DNA from: Candidatus Bathyarchaeota archaeon
Lineage (GTDB): Archaea; Thermoproteota; Bathyarchaeia; Bathyarchaeales; DTEX01
DNA: 12,439 nt
Direction: 5' to 3'
Assembly: GCA_018397055.1 (NCBI GenBank)
Contig: JAGTQS010000048.1
Span: 1-12,439, forward strand
The notes beneath the pieces were generated by a model that saw nothing but the letters and a program-made list of their open reading frames with translations, made no database searches and was not told the DNA's origin. The first letter of the stretch is position 1, and every line of letters starts with the position of its first letter. A program made the position numbers and the translations under genes. Of the stretch, positions 7,431 through 12,438 are shown one piece after another.

Positions 7431-7471
7431 GTGTTCGCTTTGGTATATAAATGTTCATTGTTAGCGAACAC
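7431..7471 (-). repeat. Promoter/operator-like repeat, copy A (downstream of abiEii)
   Basis: This 41-base sequence matches copy B (8990-9030) at 33 positions in the same orientation. It has perfect 9-bp outer inverted repeats, GTGTTCGCT (7431-7439) and AGCGAACAC (7463-7471), around a central TATATAAA (7444-7451). It touches the first base of the abiEii stop codon. No start codon lies at the leaderless position (about 7421 minus strand, about 7474 plus strand), so it appears to be an orphan promoter, an extra operator, or the scar of a module duplication. Confidence 0.7.
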
Positions 7472-8295
7472 TATAAACTTAGGGTTTGCATTATGTTTTT
7501 CATGAATGTGTTTGTTCTTGTGTGTACGTCTGCGTGGATGTCTGTGCCGACGAATCGAGAAACTGATTGCACGCCGTAGGAGTCCATTGTTTTGAAGGCT
7601 TGGTTTATTCTGTTTAGGCTGAGGTGTATTGTTGCTTTTTCTTTTGTGGTTAGTTTTGTTTTTCGGATTTGGTTTATGTATGCTTTTGAGGCTTCCATGG
7701 GGTTTCCGCCGTAGTGCCCAGTTATCGCGTAGATGTCGTAGCTGTCTTTGTCGCTTAGGCGGGGCAGTGCCAGGCCCTTCATTGTTAAGGCTCCAACGAT
7801 GTTTGCTGTGCTGACTGTAACTGAAATTTTGCCGTTGTTTGGGAGGGTGGCTTCTATTTCGTTTTCGTATTTGAATTTGAATACTATGCTTGAGCCTTCG
7901 ATGAGGCATGCTGTTAGGTCATCTTGCACTTTTATGAATGGGAGGATCTGTTCTGCGGCTTCGGGCTCGGTTAAAAAGTCTACGTTTATAGTGTATTTTT
8001 TCTTGTCGAGTGGCGAGATTACGTTCTTTTCAAACCTGAAGGGGTTGTATGTTTCTTCGTATCCAAGATTCTTTATTATTTTTCTTATGCTTTCGTATCT
8101 TGTCATTATTGCAGGTTTGAGGACTAAGTCTATGTCTTTTGAGCCGCAGTGGTCGAAGTGATTTTGTGTTAAGAAATATGGTGCCCATCCTCCTGCTAAG
8201 ACGAAGTCGTTTTTGTATATTGTTAGTGTTGAGCAGAGTTCGGCGAGGGCTGACTTTGATGCTTCGGTTAAGTTTCTGTCATACAATTTGTTCAC
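7471..8295 (-). CDS. abiEii: AbiEii/AbiGii-type nucleotidyltransferase (type IV toxin)
   Basis: Protein of 274 residues with the DNA polymerase beta-type nucleotidyltransferase signature. FVLAGGWAPYFL (G35, G36, W37) is followed by SKDIDLVL (D54, D56) and a third acidic residue in INVDFL (D107). Further on, MKGLALPRLSDKDSYDIYAI (about 172-191) matches the AbiEii K-x-x-AL and K-D-x-x-D-I-Y pattern. AbiEii-type toxins transfer nucleotides onto an RNA such as tRNA and inhibit growth. The gene overlaps the upstream AbiEi-like gene by 17 bases, so the two are translationally coupled, as usual for abiE operons. It lies in the integrated element, where it could stabilise the element or block competing viruses. 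The RNA target is unknown, and divergence from bacterial AbiEii leaves some doubt about toxicity. Confidence 0.82.
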   Translation of the reverse strand: MNKLYDRNLTEASKSALAELCSTLTIYKNDFVLAGGWAPYFLTQNHFDHCGSKDIDLVLKPAIMTRYESIRKIIKNLGYEETYNPFRFEKNVISPLDKKKYTINVDFLTEPEAAEQILPFIKVQDDLTACLIEGSSIVFKFKYENEIEATLPNNGKISVTVSTANIVGALTMKGLALPRLSDKDSYDIYAITGHYGGNPMEASKAYINQIRKTKLTTKEKATIHLSLNRINQAFKTMDSYGVQSVSRFVGTDIHADVHTRTNTFMKNIMQTLSL

Positions 8296-8980
8296 CTACT
8301 ATTGTTTTTCCCCATTTTTGTATTAAGTGCTGGTATAGGTGTTCTGCTGCTTCCAGTCCTCTTGCGGGATAATTGTATAGGTCGACGTAGAGTTGGATGT
8401 CTGAAACCACGTTTACTTTGTTAGAATCGCTGGAAGGTGGGATTGTGATGCTTTGTTGACCGTAGAATACTCCTTCGTCGTATGGTATGACAAATTTTAT
8501 GTTGCCGCCTTTCGGGATTGGTTGAAGGTTTAGGTTTTCAGCCAGTGTTTTGGCGTCTTTTTCGTTGTGTATGTATATGTGGATGTCGACTGGTCTGACA
8601 TGGGGTGCTATGAGGTACGCTCCTGCAAGAACCGTTAATGCGTAGTTTTGATTTTTGAGTTGTGCGAGTTTTTGTATGAATTTGTCTATCTCTCGTTCAA
8701 AGGTGTAGTATTCAAGGAATTTGTTCATTTTGTCGTATTGATGGTATGCTGCCCATCTTCGTAGTAGGGTTATTGGGTTTGTTATTTTTATTTTGTAGTT
8801 TGCTGTGCGTGTGACATAGCTGTATTGAGTTAGGGTTGACAGTACAGCGTGAGCGTAGCCTGGTGAAATGTTTACTTCTGTTGCTAATCCTCGAATGGTC
8901 CATTCTTTTGCGGGATTTGTAAGGAGTGCCCTCAGAACACGTGTTGCTTTGGTTTCAAAGATGTTGGAAACTTGTCTCAT
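8279..8980 (-). CDS. abiEi: AbiEi-family antitoxin / wHTH transcriptional regulator
   Basis: Protein of 233 residues. Residues about 8-68 form a winged helix-turn-helix: TKATRVLRALLTNPAKEWTI, RGLATEVNISPGYAHAVLST, then the wing YVTRTANYKIKITNP. The C-terminal half (about 112-220) is the AbiEi-type domain: TVLAGAYLIAPHVRPVDIHI, a middle strand region, and the family-typical SDIQLYVDLYNYPARGLEAA segment. AbiEi proteins antagonise the AbiEii toxin without binding it and repress their own promoter. The ATG lies about 26 bases from the centre of a TATA box, so the mRNA is probably leaderless. Inverted TTCGCT/AGCGAA half-sites flanking that TATA box are the likely autoregulatory operator. The gene precedes and overlaps the toxin gene, the normal AbiE order. 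Confidence 0.82.
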   Translation of the reverse strand: MRQVSNIFETKATRVLRALLTNPAKEWTIRGLATEVNISPGYAHAVLSTLTQYSYVTRTANYKIKITNPITLLRRWAAYHQYDKMNKFLEYYTFEREIDKFIQKLAQLKNQNYALTVLAGAYLIAPHVRPVDIHIYIHNEKDAKTLAENLNLQPIPKGGNIKFVIPYDEGVFYGQQSITIPPSSDSNKVNVVSDIQLYVDLYNYPARGLEAAEHLYQHLIQKWGKTIVGEQIV

Positions 8981-8989
8981 AATATGAAA

Positions 8990-9030
8990 ATGTTCGCTAT
9001 GGTATATAAATATTCGCTAACAGCGAACAC
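8990..9030 (-). promoter_or_regulatory. abiE promoter with flanking operator half-sites (repeat copy B)
   Basis: On the minus strand the TATA box TTTATATA (9003-9010) is centred about 26 bases before the abiEi ATG, placing the transcription start at or next to the start codon. Upstream of it, over the expected BRE, is the perfect palindrome TTCGCT-N3-AGCGAA (9013-9027, read on the plus strand). A further half-site, TGTTCGCT, lies at 8991-8998 on the other side of the TATA box. Repressor binding would cover both BRE/TATA and the start site. A 33/41 identical copy lies at 7431-7471. Confidence 0.7.
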
Positions 9031-9090
9031 AAGAAGGGCTATCGCATTATGGAGAAGACATCGAAAGGACCAATACAGTTTTTGGTTATT

Positions 9091-9252
9091 CTATCCATTC
9101 TTCTTCTGTTGCAAGTCTTCTTCTTTGTTGTAGCAGTCCCAGCATAGAGTCATTCCGTCGAGTTCGTAGACTTCTTCTTCGTCGAGTTCTGTGCCGCAGT
9201 TTTCGCAGTGCTTTTTCTTCTTTGTTTTTGCTTTGCTTTCTGTTTTAGTCAT
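9091..9252 (-). CDS. Small zinc-ribbon protein (53 residues)
   Basis: Short minus-strand gene from ATG (9252-9250) to TAG (9093-9091). The N-terminus is Lys-rich (MTKTESKAKTKKKKH), followed by two C-x-x-C knuckles, CENC and CWDC, separated by 20 residues (GTELDEEEVYELDGMTL between them, including the flanking glycine). The tail is charged (YNKEEDLQQKKNG). This is a complete treble-clef or zinc-ribbon type fold unit as in many small archaeal and viral DNA/RNA-binding proteins. Function is unknown; nucleic acid or protein contact is inferred. The Shine-Dalgarno is weak (ACGGGA). It is convergent with nothing and divergent from the plus-strand operon starting at 9422, so it probably has its own promoter in 9253-9421. 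Confidence 0.7.
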   Translation of the reverse strand: MTKTESKAKTKKKKHCENCGTELDEEEVYELDGMTLCWDCYNKEEDLQQKKNG

Positions 9253-9421
9253 TTGTTTCCCGTAGATTAGCCGTATTCGTCTTCATAATCAAGTTCATCT
9301 ATTGCTGAGATTCAGGAGCAGCTTTTACGGGGTGTTAAGCCTTTCCGCCTTAAGCCGGATTTACGCCGTTCAAGGTCACGTCGACGTGATAAAAACAAGC
9401 TGGAAGGAGGTGAAAAAGCGG
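9253..9421. other. Divergent spacer of the integrated element
   Basis: This 169-base stretch separates the minus-strand zinc-ribbon gene from the plus-strand operon. I see no clear TATA box for either direction. A plus-strand frame is open from 9289 to a TAA at 9430-9432 but has no ATG, GTG or TTG start. It may be the 3' remnant of a lost gene whose stop overlapped the ATG at 9422. Confidence 0.4.
9406..9412 (+). promoter_or_regulatory. Shine-Dalgarno that fixes the start at 9422
   Basis: GGAGGTG lies 9 bases before the ATG at 9422. The frame is also open upstream to a TTG at 9302, but that upstream part has no such site and an unremarkable composition, so the ATG start is preferred. Confidence 0.65.
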
Positions 9422-9784
9422 ATGCCTGTTAAGAGGTTGGGTCGCCCGCCGTTTCTTAGCGTTAACGAGGTTGAAGACAGCGACGTATTCGTCATCGCTG
9501 AACCGCCATATCTGGTGGATGCTGAACACAGCAAGTATGGGCGTGAACGCTACCGCATAGTCGTTAAAAAGCCTGAAGACAGAGAGTTTGGCCTGCGCAC
9601 ATTGACGTTGAATACGACTACGTCGAACCGGCTGTTGGAAGCTTTCGGCGAAGACGAGAAGCTCTGGATAGGCAGAAAAATCCGCATACGCAAACACGCG
9701 GAATACGTGCTTGGAAAACAAAGGTTCGTGTTGTACGGCGAGCCATACGTTGACCCTCAGAAGCCCTTAGAGGTTGAACAGTAA
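9422..9784 (+). CDS. Unknown 120-residue element protein, possibly OB-fold-like
   Basis: I do not recognise a named family. The protein begins MPVKRLGRPPFLSVNEVEDS and is beta-rich: DVFVIAEPPYLV, ERYRIVVKK, LRTLTLN, LWIGRKIRIRKHAEYV, KQRFVLYGEPYV. Alternating hydrophobic strands around a central helix (TTSNRLLEAFG), with Arg/Lys-rich strands, are compatible with an OB-fold nucleic-acid-binding protein, but this is inference. It is the first gene of a tight plus-strand operon ending in the integrase; its TAA overlaps the ATG of the next gene (TAATG). That position suggests a role in element maintenance or in assisting recombination. A longer form from TTG 9302 (160 residues) is possible but less likely. 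Confidence 0.65.
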   Translation: MPVKRLGRPPFLSVNEVEDSDVFVIAEPPYLVDAEHSKYGRERYRIVVKKPEDREFGLRTLTLNTTTSNRLLEAFGEDEKLWIGRKIRIRKHAEYVLGKQRFVLYGEPYVDPQKPLEVEQ

Positions 9785-9900
9785 TGGCAAGGCTCAAACC
9801 AAAAAGTTGGCGTTGTCCCACTTGCGGACACGTCAACCCACCAACTCATTTCTTCCATTGTGAAAAATGCGGATTCAGAAACATTGAAACATACGGATAA
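9784..9900 (+). CDS. Tiny zinc-finger protein (38 residues)
   Basis: The ATG at 9784 overlaps the TAA of the preceding gene, and the frame ends at TAA 9898-9900. The peptide starts MARLKPKSWRCPTCGHVNPP and carries two knuckles, CPTCG (C11, C14) and CEKCG (C26, C29), with His-22 and His-25 between them. It is a complete rubredoxin/zinc-ribbon-type unit with a basic N-terminus. The stop-start overlap argues that it is translated. Function is unknown; nucleic-acid binding is inferred. It is one of three CxxC zinc modules encoded within 1.4 kb of this element. Confidence 0.65.
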   Translation: MARLKPKSWRCPTCGHVNPPTHFFHCEKCGFRNIETYG

Positions 9901-9919
9901 AACGTGGAGGCTGGCATAT

Positions 9920-10288
9920 TTGGAGCCAAATATTCATGATATATGGAAACCCGTAGGGGCGAGGCATCGCAGACTCTCCGCGAAATCTTTGCAGGCCAGA
10001 ATAGCGAGAATAGCTGACAAAACTAAACTCGACACTCAGAGGATAAGATTTGAACTTATCCTCGAGCTGAAAGCCTTAGCGGAAATGGCGCAGCAGAAAG
10101 CAATAGACACGCACGCATTATCCGTAGAGACCAAACAGAACTGGGCTCGCATCGCGGCCTACATAAGCCAAGTGATAAACAGCATAAGCAAAACCTACGA
10201 CGAAGCAATGATAATGCAAGAACTTGAAAAACTGAAAAAGACGGCTGAAGAATTATCCAAGGAAAATGGAAAGGCACAGCCGACATGA
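9920..10288 (+). CDS. Unknown helical 122-residue element protein
   Basis: No family recognised. The body is alpha-helical with a charged, coiled-coil-like pattern: SAKSLQARIARIADKTKLDT, RFELILELKALAEMAQQKAI, NWARIAAYISQVINSISKTY, IMQELEKLKKTAEELSKENG. A TTG at 9920 is preferred as start because GTGGAGG (9904-9910) lies 9 bases upstream and the gene then begins 19 bases after the previous stop. The open frame extends back to a GTG at 9860, but that would overlap the zinc-finger gene. The TGA at 10286-10288 overlaps the integrase ATG (ATGA), so the two are probably co-translated. A structural or accessory role next to the recombinase is inferred only from position. Confidence 0.6.
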   Translation: MEPNIHDIWKPVGARHRRLSAKSLQARIARIADKTKLDTQRIRFELILELKALAEMAQQKAIDTHALSVETKQNWARIAAYISQVINSISKTYDEAMIMQELEKLKKTAEELSKENGKAQPT

Positions 10289-11373
10289 CAAAAACGCCGA
10301 AAAGCCTTCGCTGTCCACAGTGCAGTTCAGAAAGACTATACAAAGATGGACTACGCTATTTAAAAGACGGCTCAAATGTCCAACGTTGGCTATGCAGAAA
10401 ATGCGGTTACCGTTTCACTCAATCACTCTGCAACAATTCAGATGCATCTCAACGCATTCAGAAAGTTCAAAGGCAGATTTTAAATTCGCCAGAAGCCTTA
10501 CCTACTAACTGCCAATGGACCTATGAAGCCTTAGGCGGAGCGCCCACCGGCAAGCCAAAGCTGGTGCAAACATTGGCCAAAGTAGAAAACCCAATTAAAA
10601 GTGGGCTTGCGGGAGCCACAAAGCGGACAACAGACACTAAAGCCAAAATCATAGAGTTTGCATGGTGGATGAAAAAACAAGGCTACGCGGAAGGCACAAT
10701 CCTTGGAAGGGCAAAACTGCTGACCATACTTGTCAAGCGTGGAGCAAACCTATTCGACCCAGAAACCGTCAAAGACGTAATCGCCAAGCAAAATTGGTCT
10801 GAAGGACGCAAAGAAAATGCAGTAGATACATACACGCTCTTCCTGAAAATGTACGGCGGAAAATGGGACCCACCAATCTACAAAAGAATCAGAAAACTAC
10901 CTTTTATACCAACAGAACAAGAAATAGATGCATTGATAGCAAGTTGTGGACCAAAAACAGCAACCTTCCTTCAGCTACTGAAAGAAACTGCAATAAGAGC
11001 AGGAGAAGCATGGAGCCTAAAATGGACAGACTTAGACCCCGAAAACAGAACAGTAAGGATCACGCCTGAAAAAGGAAGCGAACCAAGACTATTCAAAATA
11101 TCAACAAAACTGATAACAATGCTGACAGGCATGCCAAAGAAAAGCATTTTCATCTTCGGCGGATATCCACTGCGAGGCTTCAGAAGAGGCTACACGAGAC
11201 AAAGGGCAAGAGCAGCAAACAAACTCGGAAATCTAAGACTTCACCAAATAACATTTCACACTTTCCGCCATTGGAAAGCCACCATGGAATACCACAAAAC
11301 CAATGACATTCTTCACGTCATGAGAATGCTCGGCCACAAAAACATCAAAACACTCTGGTCTACACACAGCTAA
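10285..11373 (+). CDS. Tyrosine recombinase (integrase) with IS1-type zinc ribbon, frameshifted before the catalytic Tyr
   Basis: The intact part is 362 residues. Residues 9-45 are an IS1 InsA-like zinc ribbon: C10-x2-C13, KDG motif, QRWLCRKCGYRFTQ with C37 and C40. An SAM-like/core-binding region (about 115-200: ATKRTTDTKAKIIEFAWWMK, then QGYAEGTILGR) precedes the catalytic domain. That domain shows R238 in ETAIRAGEAWSLKW, a probable Lys-263 in TPEKGSEPR, H325 and R328 in FHTFRHWK, and H351 in MLGHKNIK. After residue 355 the frame reads TLWSTHS and stops, losing the nucleophilic Tyr. The next frame supplies LVYTQLIEF and the typical archaeal integrase tail. One missing A in the 11347-11350 A run would explain this. 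The enzyme would catalyse integration and excision at the tRNA-Cys att site. It is the last gene of the operon and lies next to the right att. Confidence 0.88.
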   Translation: MTKTPKSLRCPQCSSERLYKDGLRYLKDGSNVQRWLCRKCGYRFTQSLCNNSDASQRIQKVQRQILNSPEALPTNCQWTYEALGGAPTGKPKLVQTLAKVENPIKSGLAGATKRTTDTKAKIIEFAWWMKKQGYAEGTILGRAKLLTILVKRGANLFDPETVKDVIAKQNWSEGRKENAVDTYTLFLKMYGGKWDPPIYKRIRKLPFIPTEQEIDALIASCGPKTATFLQLLKETAIRAGEAWSLKWTDLDPENRTVRITPEKGSEPRLFKISTKLITMLTGMPKKSIFIFGGYPLRGFRRGYTRQRARAANKLGNLRLHQITFHTFRHWKATMEYHKTNDILHVMRMLGHKNIKTLWSTHS

Positions 11374-11504
11374 TAGAGTTTAAGGACGATGAATACATCT
11401 GCAAAGTTGCCAAAAACGTCGAAGAGGCCAGCCCACTCATAGAGGCTGGTTTTGAGTATGTCTGCGACTTCGACGGCGCCAAACTTTTCAGAAAACGCAG
11501 ATAG
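11355..11504 (+). pseudogene. Out-of-frame C-terminus of the integrase, with the catalytic Tyr
   Basis: In the frame shifted by one base, the sequence reads LVYTQLIEFKDDEYIC from 11355, continues VAKNVEEASPLIEAGFEYVC, and ends DFDGAKLFRKRR before TAG (11502-11504). LVYTQL contains the expected nucleophile (Tyr codon 11361-11363), about nine residues after His-351 once the frame is restored. The rest is the characteristic C-terminal extension of archaeal integrases. The tail is undamaged, so the frameshift is recent, a sequencing error in the A run, or recoded. Confidence 0.8.
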
Positions 11505-11547
11505 GAAAGGTCAGCTTCCCCTCGGCAGTATGGGGGTTCATCCTAAG

Positions 11548-11568
11548 AGCCGGGGATGGGAGTTGAAC
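11548..11568 (-). repeat. Right attachment site inside the tRNA-Cys gene
   Basis: Identical over 21 bases to 7305-7325. It covers the discriminator, the acceptor 3' strand, the T-stem 3' strand and part of the T loop of the tRNA. Crossover within this block regenerates a complete tRNA on insertion. Confidence 0.88.
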
Positions 11569-11620
11569 CCATATGTAGCTGCTCTGCAGGCAGCCGCCTG
11601 AACCGTTCGGCCACCCCGGC
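11548..11620 (-). tRNA. tRNA-Cys (anticodon GCA)
   Basis: A complete 73-base cloverleaf reads on the minus strand. The acceptor stem is GCCGGGG/CCCCGGC (7 perfect pairs) and the linker is TG. The D arm has a GCC/GGC stem with a 10-base loop containing GG. The anticodon stem is GCTGC/GCAGC with loop CTGCAGA, so the anticodon is GCA (Cys). The variable loop has 5 bases, the T arm is ATGGG/CCCAT with loop TTCAACT, and the discriminator is U. CCA is not encoded (CTT follows), as common in archaea. There is no intron. It is the target of the integrated element, whose right end supplies the present 3' portion. The DUF424 gene lies upstream on the same strand, 57 bases away. Confidence 0.95.
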
Positions 11621-11677
11621 GTTAAGTGCACTTGTTTTAACTTTCTCTAGGGTTTTTTATGTTTTTCGATTTTTTGT

Positions 11678-11980
11678 TTACATTTTCACTATTTGGGCGT
11701 GGAGTACTCCGCAGACTTTTATTACGGCTTCTGGGTGGACGTAGCCTTTTTCGATTGCTTTCTTGACTGTTTTGCATCCGATGATGTTGACGATTGTGGA
11801 TTGGTCGATGAGGCTTATGGCTTCATCGATGCTTGTCTTGACGCCCTTGTAAAACTCTTCCTTAACTTCCAGAACCATGTCTGACTCGCTGAACGTTTTC
11901 CCAATAATCTCGGCGTCGCAGATAGCGAGGAGAACCTGTTTCCCCCACCTCCGCATGTTAACGTAAGCCAAGATTACCAC
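11678..11980 (-). CDS. DUF424 family protein
   Basis: Protein of 100 residues, the full family length. Diagnostic segments are VLLAICDAEIIGKTFSESDM (about 16-35), VLEVKEEFYKGVKTSIDEAI (about 36-55), STIVNIIGCKTVKKAIEKGY (about 61-80), then VHPEAVIKVCGVLHAQIVKM at the end. DUF424 is an archaea-specific family whose function is not established. It starts 13 bases after the aIF2-beta stop on the same strand, so the two are likely co-transcribed, which links it to translation. The GTG at 11980 is chosen because it keeps the family's N-terminal strand (VILAYVNM); the ATG at 11956 would delete it. Confidence 0.88.
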   Translation of the reverse strand: MVILAYVNMRRWGKQVLLAICDAEIIGKTFSESDMVLEVKEEFYKGVKTSIDEAISLIDQSTIVNIIGCKTVKKAIEKGYVHPEAVIKVCGVLHAQIVKM

Positions 11981-11993
11981 TTCCAGTTCTTGT

Positions 11994-12404
11994 TTACACG
12001 GGTTTAACGGGCGACCGGGCTCCGCAAGCTTCGCAGACGAGGAAGAAAAGCCTTTTTTCCTTCACGATTTTCGTGTCAGGCCTTTTGCACACCGGGCAGA
12101 CTACGAACTCGTTGACGTATCTCTTCAGAATTTGGTTGCAGGTTTCAAGCTCAAATTTGCCTTGGAAAATCGCTCGGTTTCCGTCTATAGTGCCAGCAGT
12201 CGCCATCTCTTTGGAAAGGTATCTTAACACGTGAACAGGGTTTCTGTTCATGATGTCGCAGACTTCTTTGAAGTTGTGGAAAATTGTTCTGGCGCCAAAT
12301 GTGGTGCATTGCATTTTTGGAATCTCGAATCTTTCGTGTTTCGAAACTTCTCGTGGCAGCTTACTGTAGGCCTCGTCAAGCATCTTCTCGTAATCCAGAG
12401 ACAT
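11994..12404 (-). CDS. eif2b: Translation initiation factor aIF2, beta subunit
   Basis: Protein of 136 residues, complete for the archaeal factor. The N-terminal helix (SLDYEKMLDEAYSKLPREVS) contacts aIF2-gamma. The central alpha-beta domain (about 25-95) contains ERFEIPKMQCTTFGARTIF, NRNPVHVLRYLSKEMATAGT and DGNRAIFQGKF. The C-terminal zinc ribbon (about 100-130) has C103-x2-C106 (VVCPVCKRPDTKI) and C124-x2-C127 (LVCEACGARSP). With the alpha and gamma subunits it forms the heterotrimer that brings initiator Met-tRNA to the small ribosomal subunit. The alpha and gamma genes are not in the window. It is followed by DUF424 and tRNA-Cys on the same strand, a conserved informational cluster on the native chromosome side. 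Confidence 0.95.
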   Translation of the reverse strand: MSLDYEKMLDEAYSKLPREVSKHERFEIPKMQCTTFGARTIFHNFKEVCDIMNRNPVHVLRYLSKEMATAGTIDGNRAIFQGKFELETCNQILKRYVNEFVVCPVCKRPDTKIVKEKRLFFLVCEACGARSPVKPV

Positions 12405-12438
12405 AGTTCATCCATTCTATAATCGTCAAATCCTCAGC
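12376..12438 (-). CDS. Possible 3' end of an upstream gene overlapping the aIF2-beta start
   Basis: Of the three minus-strand frames entering from the right edge, only one stays open. It reads AEDLTIIEWMNYVSGLREDA and ends at TGA 12378-12376. It would overlap the aIF2-beta start (12404) by 29 bases, as in a tight operon. No family can be named from 20 residues, and a chance open frame is possible. Confidence 0.25.
   Translation of the reverse strand, partial: AEDLTIIEWMNYVSGLREDA

Larger units (their letters stand above)
7305..11568. mobile_element. Integrated mobile element at tRNA-Cys (about 4.24 kb)
   Basis: Bounded by 21-bp direct repeats; the unit length from repeat to repeat is 4243 bases. 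The integrase gene lies at the right end and points toward the tRNA-side att site 44 bases beyond its reconstructed stop, as in pNOB8-type archaeal integrations where the recombinase gene is not split. Cargo in order: AbiEii-like nucleotidyltransferase and AbiEi-like antitoxin (minus strand), a zinc-ribbon protein (minus), then a plus-strand operon of three small proteins and the integrase. No replication initiator, primase, capsid, ATPase or conjugation gene is recognisable, so it is a minimal integrative element, a satellite, or a remnant. Frame loss in the integrase suggests it can no longer move by itself. Confidence 0.85.

Noticed and set aside
7334..7909. Minus-strand 191-codon open frame rich in Lys, Arg, His, Asn and Pro
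   Set aside because: It overlaps the AbiEii-like gene in another frame, has shadow-type composition with no domain, while the overlapped gene has clear catalytic motifs.
9302..9421. N-terminal extension of the 120-residue protein from a TTG at 9302
   Set aside because: A strong GGAGGTG 9 bases before the in-frame ATG at 9422 marks a better start, and the extension has no recognisable features.
9618..10343. Minus-strand open frames opposite the element operon (9618-9836, 10056-10343)
   Set aside because: They are antisense shadows of the coupled plus-strand genes and lack starts with ribosome binding sites or motifs.
4015..11633. Palindrome AAGTGCACTT at 4015-4024 and again at 11624-11633
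   Set aside because: A self-complementary 10-mer with no shared flanking sequence or arrangement; most likely coincidence.
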